Source: Pterobdella sp. o SKG-2022
Taxonomy: Eukaryota > Annelida > Clitellata > Hirudinida > Piscicolidae
Length of the DNA stretch: 64,000 nucleotides
Assembly: GCA_964035795.1 (NCBI GenBank)
Contig: OZ038321.1
Coordinates: 450,647-514,646 of the forward strand
Reading direction: 5' to 3'
Shown here: positions 23,401-34,067 of the stretch, piece after piece
Layout of the letters: each line of letters starts with the position of its first letter
Numbering within the stretch: the first letter of the stretch is position 1
Translations under genes and position numbers: made by a program
Notes under the pieces: generated by a model
What the model was told of the DNA's origin: nothing
Database searches by the model: none
What the model saw: the letters and a program-made list of their open reading frames with translations, nothing else

Positions 23401-23840
23401 ATACGCAGCTTCCTTTAAGCAAAAAAAACTTTTTTCCACGATTTTCCGTCGAATTCGTGCAGAGAGTGCCCTAAATAACGGCTAAACGAATAGAAATCTT
23501 TTCCCAGTAGGGATCTTATCACGTCAAGAAATTTTTTAAACGCAAAAAATTTTTCCTTTTATTATAAAACTCGAAAGAAAATAACTTTTGGTCAAAATAT
23601 TTTGTCAAAAAAATGGTCTTGCGAGATTCAAGATTCTAGGAAGTTGCATAAAGCAGGGTTTGAAAGATATCGTGTGAGATAGTCTGATATGTTTCATAAA
23701 AGCAATGCCCGCCCATTCTATATTCACCCAACTAAGTCATCTATATATCCATTCTTCTCACATTCATCCATCTATCTATTCCCATATCCATTAACCCATC
23801 CATTATTTCGCCAATCCACCCACCACCCTCTCCTCCATCA
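20499..23840. other. AT-rich intergenic region
   Basis: More than 3 kb of T/A-rich sequence between BCAT and the minus-strand membrane-protein gene. I see no exon-like conservation. It holds the palindromic element at 22.1 kb and CCATC-type repeats at 23715-23830. The region after 20498 should include the BCAT 3' UTR. Confidence 0.6.
22085..22175. mobile_element. Palindromic MITE-family member
   Basis: A perfect 30-bp palindrome with no spacer (22115-22144; half-site CTTGCATTATCCAGT) is followed by the family core GATAATGCAAGCTC...AGAGCTTTGTTG and flanked by ACAAAG/CTTTGT. The core matches the elements at 9.2, 16.3 and 41.57 kb. Confidence 0.65.
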
Positions 23841-26800
23841 CTAGTCTTCATTTTTTTCTGCAGGTTCATCTTCCTCAGTCAATTCAATAACAGGGATGTT
23901 TTTAGGAGGGTAAGGTATTTTGTCTTTAAAACGATGCTGGCTCCCCTCAAAAATCATTTGAGAATTTTGTTCATTAAAACTCTTTGAAGTTGCTTTGCTG
24001 TCCTGGTTCAGTTGCTTCTCTCCTTTAAACAACTTGCGTTTGTTGAAGGTGCCAGTGGTTGCGAGGTAAAGAGGATTGGTGTTGAATCGTCTGAGTCTTT
24101 TCCTCGTTCCCTGGTAACCCGGCCTTTTTTGACCTTTGGAGAAAATTGAGTTTTTATCTTCTAGTTCTGGGTCGTACCTCTGGAATTCGTTGAACAGAAC
24201 ATTGGACTGTTCATCTATGCTGTAGTCTCTAGGCAAGGTTGACAAAGTCTTCTGTGAGTAAGCTCGAACAAAACTCGAGACATTTTGTTTCGCATTCAAG
24301 TTTTTCACGGCAAGTTTATGATGTTCTGAGTTTTGCTTGTCGAAGTCTGCCGTGTTGTCTTGCATTTTGAAAAACTGTCCCCTCTTGTAATCGATTCGTT
24401 TCTTCTCAGCTTCCAAACTGACACACTCATCATAGACCTCATTGGCCTCCTTCATTATCAGAAGCCTCTTCTTCATACTTATCAAACTCTTCATATTCAT
24501 TCTCATCTTCTCATCCTCCTCTGCAGCTTGGTCCTCCCTGATTACACCTTGAGGAATGTGTTTAAAAAGTTTACTGTCCTGTTTGAGAGACATTGATCTT
24601 TGGTTTTCCAGGGATTTGTACCCACTGTCGTTTCTAAAGTTTTCCAGTTTATTTGTTGAGCCAACATTCTCCTCATTCTCTTCCACGCTTGTTTCCACTG
24701 TTGAGTTTGCTTGTATTTTGCTGAGAATTTCTGTCGTTTTGGGCTCTATGGAAACTTCAATTCGGTTATATTTTTGTTTATTTTTTAAAAAATTTTGATA
24801 TTTTTCTCGACGGAAACTGGACCTGTGAAAAAGATTTTTCGGATTTTCTTCCAAAGAAGAAGTTTTGATGGCGCCTTTATCGTCCATCTTAATGTTGCCA
24901 ACTGACTGTCGCTTTGAGGCCAAATGCCCATCCAAAGATTCACAATGTACAGAAATAGTGTGACGTGGTTGGTGGTCTGAATCGGAGCCGGAAGAACTAT
25001 TGGCGCTGTCTTCAAGTTGTGAAATTTCTGATTCTTGATTGGTTGCGTAAAAAGCTCTCAAATCCCAAAGGTTGATCTCCTGATGACTACCTGCCTTGTT
25101 ATTCGTGTCGTTCGTTGATGTGTTTTGATTGGATGCTGTGTTTTTTTGATTGCTTTTTGATTGGTTTTGACTTGTTTTTGTTTCTATCTGTTTATTTTCT
25201 GTTTCTTCTTCTATGTTTCGTGCTTCTTTTTTATTTGTTTTTGTTTCTATTTGTATATGTTTTGCTTGTTTCTGTGTGGTTTGTGTTTCTTTCTGTAAAT
25301 TTTTTTCTTCGTTTTCTTTGTGTTTTGTTACTTTATTTAATTTTGTTTTAACATTTTTGATTTCTTTTTGCATTATTTTGGCTTCTTTCTGTTTATTTTC
25401 AGTTCCACTCAGTGTATTCTCTATTTCCTTTTTTTTATTGTCTATTTTCTGGTCATTGTTTATTTTATTTTTGTTATTTGTTGTACCTCTATCTTCATGC
25501 GAACTCTCATCAATTACTCTCCCCATAGAATTATCCATTCTCGATGATTTGAACTCACTCTTCTGATCTTTATTCTCTTTTTCATTCCCCCCATTTATCT
25601 TCATAGTCTTCCTCAACAACCCTCCCTCTTTATCCCCAAATAACATGGCCACCCTCTGCAACGTTTTAGATCTGTTTAAATTTTTCAACAACGACACCGA
25701 TATGCTCCTCGACCGTCTTACGTGACTAGCCCTTCTCTGTGACGTCAGACACGCATACGTCATCGACTTGGCTACGTTGTTTTTCGATAGTTTTTCATTT
25801 TTTTTGAATGACGTCATGTTAAATAAACATTTATGGGGTCGTTTGTGGAAGAGTGAACATCTTTGCGTTTTGTTTTTTTGTTTGAGCGGGATCTTGAAAC
25901 TCTGGTATTTGTTGCAAATCTTCAAGTAGTTGTAATGCCGATAAAAGTTGTAGGTTCGCCTTCCCACTGGCTCTACCTTGACCCTCACGAAGGGCATTAA
26001 CATCACGTGCTTTGACTTCCTCACGCAGTGCTCCACCGGAGTGTACTCTGTGACGTCATCAATCGATATTTTTTCGCGCCCTTCAATGACGTCAAGAAGT
26101 GAGTTCAAAGTGGGAATGTCATCAATTTTGAAGGAGTCATCGAGGAAAGAGGAAGAAGGGTGGTGGTGGTAAAAAGAGAGTTGTTCTTCGTTGTGTTTTG
26201 GCGGTTTTCTGATAATGGTGATGAAGGATGGTGGTGGTGATGGTGGGATGATGAACAGTTTATAGGGTTGAAATGTTAGCTTGGGATCATTATAATGAGA
26301 TGTTTGTGTGCTGACTGAGGTTAGGTAAATGGACAATGGATTTGTGGAATTTAATATACGTAGGTCATTTTTAGGGGAAAATAAAAAAATATTTCATAAA
26401 AAAAAAAAATTCTTTCCCACACCCACACCACTTTCACCATCACCCACACCACTTCCACCATCACCCACACCATTTCTACCATCACCCACACCACTTCCAC
26501 CATCACCCACACCACTTCCACCATCACCCACACCACTTCCACCATCACCCACACCATTTCTACCATCACCCACACCACTTCCACCATCACCCACACCACT
26601 TCCACCATCACCCACACCACTTCCACCATCACCCACACCACTTCCACCATCACCCACACCATTTCTACCATCACCCACACCACTTCTACCATCACCCACA
26701 CCACTTCCACCATCACCCACATCACTTCCACCATCACCCAACATCATCACCCACACCACTTCCACTATCACCCAACATCATCACCCACACCACTTCCACC

Positions 26801-26941
26801 CACTAACATTTCAGAAACCTTCTTCTTCATGAAGATCTTGTAGCAGAAGAGGAGGAAGAAGATGGAGAAGAGACCCATTAAGATTCCCAATGCAAAAATT
26901 ATTAAGGTCACGCGTGTAGGTAGAGACATTTTATCTGTTTC
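23841..26941 (-). CDS. Unrecognised single-pass membrane protein with a long charged tail
   Basis: Two minus-strand exons are visible: 26941-26808 and 26310-23841. An ATG at 26929 gives about 863 aa. Residues 8-30 form one strong hydrophobic helix ([19 protein letters not shown]...) followed by a basic stop-transfer KIFMKKK. The donor GTTAGT in phase 2 joins cleanly to the acceptor after CCTCAGTCAG. The 26941 end has its own good acceptor (CTCCCAAACAG) and frame is open through it, so this is probably an internal exon of a type I protein whose ectodomain exons lie above 27 kb; I could not find them. The 820-residue tail has a Pro-rich start ([10 protein letters not shown]), a repetitive Lys/Glu/Gln/Asn central region (about 400 to 540 bp-equivalent coiled coil) and an acidic end with a SUMO-interaction-like PVIELTEED. 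No family is recognised. The 822-codon open exon in DNA this AT-rich is strong evidence that it is real. Confidence 0.75.
26412..26800. repeat. 21-bp minisatellite in the intron of the 23.8-26.9 kb gene
   Basis: About 17 copies of a 21-bp CA-rich unit (CACCCACACCACTTCCACCA plus one base) with T variants. On the transcribed strand it is TGG-rich and begins right after the exon donor at 26807. ORFs through it on either strand are artefacts. Confidence 0.95.
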
Positions 26942-27554
26942 CTGTTTGGGAGAAAAGGGTGGGGGTTTAAGGAGGGAGGGAGATGAGAATGAGGTGAAGA
27001 TTATTATGGCGGGAAGGTGATCATGGTGGTTAGGGGTGGTAATGGTTGTGGTGATGAGATGAAGGAAGTTTGGAGAAGGAGGTCAATGATGATAATGATA
27101 ATAATGATGATGATGATGATGATGGTGATGATGATGGTGGTGATTGTGATGGTGATGATTATGATGATGGTGGTGGTAGTAATGTGTAGAATGAGAATAA
27201 TACCACTAGAAGGAAAATGATACTGATAATTGGAATGGTCATGGAGGAGTATGGGAAATAAAAAATTTTCAGAATAAAAGCATCGAAATCTCAAATTTTG
27301 TCCAAATCTCCAGCCAGTGTCATTTAAAGTTTAATTGCTGCTAAGATGGCGGAGAAAAGATTAAAAAAATGGGAAAGAATTGATAATTTGCAGATGATCT
27401 GAGGATGCTTTTAATGGGAACGGATTGAGAATTTCAATTGGAAAAAAATAAATGTTAAAAATAACTCAAATGAAAAAAAAATGAATTCAAAAAGACCAAG
27501 GATTAGAAAAGTGAATAAATTTCAAAATGGTGTTTAATTGAGGGAATCTTTAGT

Positions 27555-27790
27555 TGGGGGTGGATGGGTGGATGGATAGATGGAGGGATGGATGGATGGG
27601 TGGATAGATGGGTGGATGAATGGGTGGAAGAATGGGTGGATGGATGGGTGGATGAATGGGTGGATAGATGGGTGGATGGATGGATAGATGGATGGATGGA
27701 TGGTTGGGTGGGTGAATAGGTGAATAGGTGGGTGAATGGGTGGGTGGATGGATGAGTAGATAGATGGATGGTTTGGTGGGTAAAAGAGGG
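27555..27790. repeat. GGAT/GGGT tetranucleotide-type repeat
   Basis: About 235 bp of interrupted GGATGGATGGGT repeats. Confidence 0.9.
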
Positions 27791-27814
27791 GGGAGAGAGG
27801 GGATAGACTTGATA

Positions 27815-27890
27815 ATGTGGAATGCCCCTTGTTTGTTATATAGTAATTGTTAGCTTCAATTGCCTAATGGCGCTAGATAAACAAATATAA
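27815..27890 (+). repeat. 3' end of a tRNA-type SINE
   Basis: CAATTGCC...TGGCGCTAGATAAACAAATA matches the 3' tail of the SINE at 32.54-32.73 kb (CAGTTGC...TTGGCGCTAGATAAATAAAT). The tRNA-like head is not recognisable. Confidence 0.5.
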
Positions 27891-29879
27891 GCTAGACACA
27901 GGTTTTGTACTTAAAAACCGATAAGTAGAGTGTGCTTGTGTGCTGTGAGTGTTCGCACGGTCTTTTATTTTTAGTTCTTGTTATGTTTCTTTACTCTTAT
28001 TATTATTATTATCATTATTATTTTTATTATTATTCTTATTCTTACTAATTTTTTTGTTTTTTTATTATTATTTTTTCTTTTTTATCCGCCTATAAATAGT
28101 TTAACCATAATATTATGAGGTCATTAATAACGGAAGTAATAACATCGCTTATTTACATAACGACGCTGTGTCATTTGCGTTAGAGCCACCCCCTGGAATA
28201 AATATAATCATAATAAAAATAATATAATAATAATAATAATAATAATGATAACTTTTTAGAGACATCGTATGTAACTTTTTGCTCAATAATTGTTTGATTT
28301 TAACTTCAAAATGAGAACAAAGTTTTATATAGAAAAGGTTAAAAATAGATTCGATAAATTATTATTTGAATAAAAATATGTAGATTATTACAAAAAAAAA
28401 TATTCTAAAAATAAAAACATTGATGTAATAAAAATAGAAAGAATTAAATTTTTTGCGTGGGCGGTTGTGTTGATGTACACAGAAATAATTATTTTTTTTA
28501 AATAAGATGAGGAAAAGGTTCTCTTTTTATACTTGTTTGTTTTAGTTTTCCAAAATTGATTCAAAAGCGTGTTTTGTTTTTTTTTACTCAGCTTTCTTCA
28601 TTTCATTTTTTTTCTGAAGTCACGCATTTATGATTTTTTATCTTTTAAAAAAAAAGTTTCAAAATATTTTGAAAAAATTTTGATTTGAATTGTGTTTGTC
28701 TCATGGAAGCAATATTTACCACGCGTTTTCAAAACCAAAAAGAAAAAAAATTTCGAGTGAGTGGACTCAAAAAGCGTGAATTTTTAATGAGCGTTTCGTG
28801 TTTTTTGTGAATCTAAAATTTAGAAATTTATTTTAATAACTTTGAAATACAAAAAAATCAAAATGTTTGGAAAAATACATCCAAAACTGAAGTGAAAACA
28901 AAAAAAGTTAAAAATTTTGAAGTGTTTCCCGAAAACCTCAAAGCTTAATATCGAAACCAAATGCATTCCTCAAACGTTAACTCAACTCCATACCCATAAA
29001 TCAAAATATAAAAATGACATCACTGAAAAAATATATAAATGACTTGGATAAAATATAATGAAAAATGTGGTGGGAAGCTTGGTAGCACAATTTGTGGAAT
29101 AACTTTGAAAAATAATTTTATTTGAATATTTTTGTGAATAAAACCAAAAAATGATAAAAAAAATAGAAAGAATTTTTCAATTTGAATATGAAACTTTCAT
29201 TGACTTCTGCCACACATTGAAAATCTTCAATAGAGAAATACTTTTTGTGAGAATTTTAATACTCTTCTCAACAAATTTTCCTCAATTTCGTATAATAATT
29301 TTTCAAAATATTAATTGGATTAACAAAAGTAATATTTTACTTTTTCAGAATTAATTCCAAATTTATTTTATCTCATTGAATGCTACACTTTTTCAAAGTT
29401 TTCTAATATGAAGAGTCTTTGGTAACCGAATCAATCAAATTGGAGTCTCTAGTGATTATTCGCTTCATAAATTTCATACCATTTAAGCTTAAAAGTGGTC
29501 GTAAAAATGGAATAAATCTAAACGAATCTGAATTAAATGAAATTGAATTCGTTTTTAAATCAAATTACTCAATTGAAATAAATAGATAGATTAAATAAAA
29601 TGATTCAAAACAGAGAAGTTCTAAAATTGAATTTGTACCTTTTAATAAAGAAAATTTTGGAAAATTCCCGTTTTAAACATTCACTTTTAAAATTTCCGAA
29701 AACTCAAGTAGCAATTCAAAACTCAGTTTTTCTATTCAAGAATTAAGCGGTAAACTCTGCCAACAAGAATACTAATGGCGGAATTCCAAGTAGTTATATT
29801 GATTTATTATTCATTATCATGGTCTTTTAGAGACATCTTTTGTACCAAGTTTTTGCTTATAACTTCAAAATGGCACATG

Positions 29880-30180
29880 GGGCATACAAGTGGTTGTACC
29901 AATGTTTCATAAGGGAATCCCATTGACAAACCATTCTTCTGTTTTACGTGGTATAAGGAAGTTACAAAAGCTTGTGGGATTTCTTGAGAATGATGATGAG
30001 CGTAAGGTAGATGGCAGAGTTGCAGAGGTTTGAGGTATGGTGAGAGAAGATAGGCAGTTATTTTAGGCTTAAAAATGAAGACAATGAGCCAAAAAATCTA
30101 AAATGGGTTTTGGGACAGTTGGAAGTCAGTTCAGACGTTTAAGGCAGTGACTGGAAGAGGTCAAGTAATCAGTTTGAAAA
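29880..30180 (+). repeat. Degenerate SINE-like stretch
   Basis: Short matches in the same order (GATGAGCG.AAG, a following purine-rich block, TGGTGAGA) relate it to the SINE body inside the LINE at 40.3-40.6 kb. Its composition is less AT-rich than the surroundings. Confidence 0.35.
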
Positions 30181-32543
30181 ACCCGTCACAAAAATAATAT
30201 TTGAATCTAATTTTTTTTGTTTTAATATGAACGATGATGAGAGAATTTGGATTGATGTGATTATGAGAATTAATTTAAGTTACTGACGTTGAAAAAATAG
30301 AATCAAAATACAAATATTTAAGCTAGAGTGTTGCAACAACACTGGTATGTTATCTCATAATATTAGCTCATATCTTTTAATTTCGATTTTATAGCTATAA
30401 AGATTTTAATTCTCATAATTAAACTTAATAATACTATTATTATTTTTATTATAGTTTATATATTGATTATTAACACCATCAGAATTTTCAAAAATTTATA
30501 TTTATTTTTAACATTAGTTTTACTAATGATTTATGATAAGATTGTACTTATCGAAAATTTTAGTCTTAAAAAAATAAATGTATCGAAAATTCTTTATGAA
30601 AAATTGAAAATAAAAAGTTATCCAAATATTAGTTTTGTATTTAGTTTATAATATCCAAAACTAACCTCATTTGTACAGGACCTCTCACATAAACACAAAT
30701 TTCATTTCAAAACTCAACTTAAATCAATTTTCCCCAAAGTTTCCATTTCAAAAACCAGTTTTTTAAATTCATATCTCAGATATCCTTTCAAGAAGTAGGC
30801 CACAATAAGTATTTCAAAATTCCCTGATATCATCAACAATCACTTATTTTAGTATTTAATTTTTCTAGTTTTTGATCACTCGGAACCCCGCCATGAGTTT
30901 TGTTCTGTTTTCAAAGGCTTCCATTCCATGGTTCAATTTGGCACGTACACAGTATTGATAGAGCTATTTTTAGACACAGCTTCTATCTATATATACAGGG
31001 AGGTCTATCGATTTTAATTCTCCATTCATGTTTTTTGTTTTGGAATCTCGAGTTTTGTTGAAGTGGGAGTTATTTTTTAATATTTTTCTGTAGGTTTTGT
31101 TATTTCCATTTTTTTCTGATTTTGACAATTTAAGGCTTCCAAGCTTGTCTTAAAAGTTTCAATTAATTTTTTTTGTTTATTGTTAATTTTTAATTTTTTT
31201 TCGAATGAGTCGAAATTTTGATGATATTATCGAGACTTGCACCTGTTTTGTTGTCAAAACTTTTGCTATAATTAAAAAATTAAATGCCACGAAACTGCAG
31301 AAATTTATCGAAAAAGAAAAAAAAACAGACCAAATTCTAATTTTAAATAGCAAAAAATTAAATAAAGTGAAATTATTATATTTATTTTTTATTATTTATA
31401 TAGCGCTGATTCACAGTCCGTGTTTACTGCTATGTTGAGAAAAATGAAATTAAAGTTGAAATCTTATATGAAAGTATTTATGATTTTTTTTCCACTCTTT
31501 TGATCTTGCTTCTTTTGGGAAGCTTAATTGATGAGTTTTATATTATCTCCATTGGGTTCATAAAACTCCTTTGTTCAAAAAAAAAAAAATAATAAAAATG
31601 AAATTAATAATAGTTAGAGTAAAAAAAATAAAATAATTAATTATTGGTGTCACTTCAATGGAGATTTTTAGTTTAGTATAATTTAAAAGAAAAATTAAAT
31701 ATAATTTTGGAAAAATTTCTAATATTTTTCAAATTAGACGTTCAAAGCATGACGACATTTTTAACACCCGTGTTCCCCGGTTTCAAAAACGAATATTTTT
31801 TTGAGTTTAAAAATGAAAATTTCAGAAAAAAATGGTAAAAAGCTTGGTTCCTTTTTTAGCCATGTAGTGCTTTAAACATGGAAGATGATGTCATAACCAT
31901 TATTAGTGGAAATTATCGACATTTTTTTCTTTAAAAGCAAAAAAATAATTTCTCAAAAATAAAAACGCTCATAACCTGATGATAAAAAATAATTTTTCAA
32001 AGACTTTGTTTCAAATGTTAAACTAAAGGGAGTTTTTCTTATATATGTTTTTTCTGTATGTCTAATTTTTGCACTAGCGAAGTGGTTCAAAACACAATGC
32101 AATTCATTGGTTAAAACGCCCAACACCATTGGTCACAAAACTCCGAAAAAAATAACTGTATCACTTTTCAAAGGCATCTTGAGTTTTTTTTCTAGTAATT
32201 ACCTATAGAACATCAGTTTTAACGCATTTATTAAAAATTATGCTTAATTTAAATAGAAAAATATTCATTTATTTTTTTATATTTTTATATCTCTGCTTCA
32301 AAAAGGTGCCAGAATCACAACTTAGTGACAACGTTCTTCACAGCAAAATCCTTGAAGGTGCTGTTTTCAAAATTACCGAGTTCAATATTATTGATATTTC
32401 AGTTTGCCTTGAGAAAATCAATATGTTATTTTTTAATTTTTTTTTTATTATTATTGTTTCTGTTATTTTTGTTGTTGTTATTGTTTTTACTTCTGTTGTT
32501 AATGTCTTTATTATTATTGTCTTCCTTATAATAGGCTATTATT

Positions 32544-32730
32544 GGCCCCTATAGCTCATTGGCTGAGCATTAGACTAATTATCTAAAGTTACCGGATTCG
32601 ATTCCCCGTGGGCCAACAATTACAATCATCATACTGTTCTACAGTGTGTTTTCGCTAAATTAAATTTGTAGCAGTGCGCCTCAGTTGCTTTTCTTGGCGC
32701 TAGATAAATAAATAAATAGAATAAATGATT
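32544..32730 (+). repeat. tRNA-Ile-derived SINE
   Basis: The first 72 nt fold largely as a tRNA: acceptor GGCCCCT with TGGGCC, D-arm AGCTC...GAGC, a perfect 5-bp anticodon stem TTAGA/TCTAA around CTAATTA (anticodon AAT, Ile), and a B-box-like GGATTCGATTCCC. The T-stem has mismatches and one acceptor position is lost, so it is not a working tRNA. The following unrelated body ends in GGCGCTAGATAAATAAATAA, a tail shared with the copy at 27.8 kb. tRNA head, unrelated body and A/T tail is SINE architecture. Confidence 0.75.
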
Positions 32731-32749
32731 TCTCAACAATAATAACAAC

Positions 32750-32830
32750 TTTCATTTTTATAGCGCCATTTAACGACATTCAAAAATATTTTTGTCACGG
32801 GATTTCATAATTTGACAAAAGCTTGAAAGA
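32750..32830 (+). repeat. 5' end of an AGCGC-type SINE
   Basis: TTTTTATAGCGCCATTTAACGAC resembles the start of the SINE inside the LINE at 40.31 kb (TTTTTATAGCGCACAGTTATC). Truncated. Confidence 0.4.
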
Positions 32831-34065
32831 TGCATATAAGCGGACTCATCTCTTAAAAACTATTGATTTTGTTAAAAGGGTTTTATTGCAAATTAAAATT
32901 TGATTTTTTAAAATTATTTAATAATTTGGTTAAAATATTAGTTTTTAGTATTTTTTCCAAATCTATATTTTATTGGTAGGTAATAGTATTCTTTTAAAAT
33001 CTACAACATGGCTTTCTTAAGATTGGAAAATAGTTATTAAATTGTTCGTTCTACCATTTTGTTTTATGAAATCGTTTGAATATATTAGAAAAATGATTTT
33101 AAAAGAAAAATTTCTCTCAACTCTAACAATAAAATCATTAGTGAGAAAGTTTTAAGAAAAATGTATAAGAATTTTTAAAGTCTGAAAACTTGAAATTAAG
33201 TAAAATTATCGGATGAATTATTAGATTAAATTAGTTAAGTTGAATTTTCAAAAATCATTCTACGTCAATATAAGTCAGCCATTTGTTTTGAAATAACTAG
33301 TTTCTGAGCTTTCCCGTGAATGTTAATTATGATTTTTAACGGGAAATTTTATAAAATTTTAACTTATTGAAATTCTGAAGTAAATGTTTCAATCAGGATA
33401 AAAATTTTGGATCTTTTATAGACATAAGTTTAGGGTCTAAAAAGTGTTAAGTTTAGAAATTTTTTCCAAAAACTCGTCTGGTTACGTCTGAAACGAAAAA
33501 TTGAAATACAAAATAAGGTTGGTGAAGTAAATTATAAGATTGTTATATATAATAACTATTTTACATTTCAATTTTCTTCATCCGTCTTACTTATAATCAC
33601 AAATTTTTTAATATTGAAATAATCAACGTTTAATGAGGAAAAAAGTACTTAATAATTATTTTCAAAGTTTTTCCAATTAGTTTTGTGTTTTCTATTTTTC
33701 TACATGTTTATATAGGACTGGAAACCATAGAAATATTACATATTTCAATTCTGAAATTCAAAAAAATATAGAATTAGCAAAATTCTTAAAATAAATGTAA
33801 AGAAATGGTTTAAAAATACTAAAAATCATGTGAAAAAATAACCTTAGAAAATTTTTGAATTTGTAAGTTGAAATATTTAAAATATATCATAATATTGAAA
33901 TATATCATAATATTGTATATTATAAGATACTTCATCAATTATATTTAATAACTAACCCTTATCATCTCCATTTTCTCTCACCATCATAACCTATTTTCAT
34001 TATAATAATCACAACACTTCTCACCATTTTCACCATAAAACTCACATCCCTCCAATCCCTTGTTC

Positions 34066-34067
34066 AG
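34066..34067 (+). other. Splice acceptor immediately before the GSK3 start codon
   Basis: A pyrimidine-rich run ending TTGTTCAG abuts the ATG at 34068, implying at least one upstream non-coding 5' UTR exon that I could not locate. Confidence 0.55.

Larger units (their letters stand above)
26945..34067. other. 7-kb gene-poor region upstream of GSK3
   Basis: Mostly AT-rich with simple repeats (ATG-type at 27090-27180, GGAT/GGGT at 27555-27780, ATT at 27990-28080). Small ORFs here are low complexity and show no domain. It contains a tRNA-derived SINE (32.54 kb), a second SINE end (27.8 kb), a degenerate SINE-like stretch (29.9-30.2 kb) and an AGCGCC SINE start (32.75 kb). A 5' exon of GSK3 and ectodomain exons of the minus-strand membrane gene might lie here but are not identifiable. 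Confidence 0.55.

Noticed and set aside
24333..25566. Plus-strand hydrophobic ORFs
   Set aside because: Antisense shadows of the Lys/Glu/Asn-rich coding exon.
26329..26832. Proline/threonine repeat protein of 167 aa and reverse-strand Val/Met and Gly/Asp repeats
   Set aside because: Artefacts of the 21-bp minisatellite inside the intron of the minus-strand membrane gene.
31205..31438. 77-aa Lys-rich ORF in the gene-poor region
   Set aside because: No domain, no splice partners; consistent with chance in AT-rich DNA.
32240..32554. ORF with a signal-peptide-like start (MLNLNRKIFIYFFIFLYLCF)
   Set aside because: The second half is a TTATT microsatellite and no partner exons or splice sites are convincing; hydrophobic starts are common by chance in T-rich DNA.
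32544..32615. Functional tRNA-Ile gene
   Set aside because: T-stem mismatches, a lost acceptor position and a SINE-type body and tail make it a tRNA-derived repeat.
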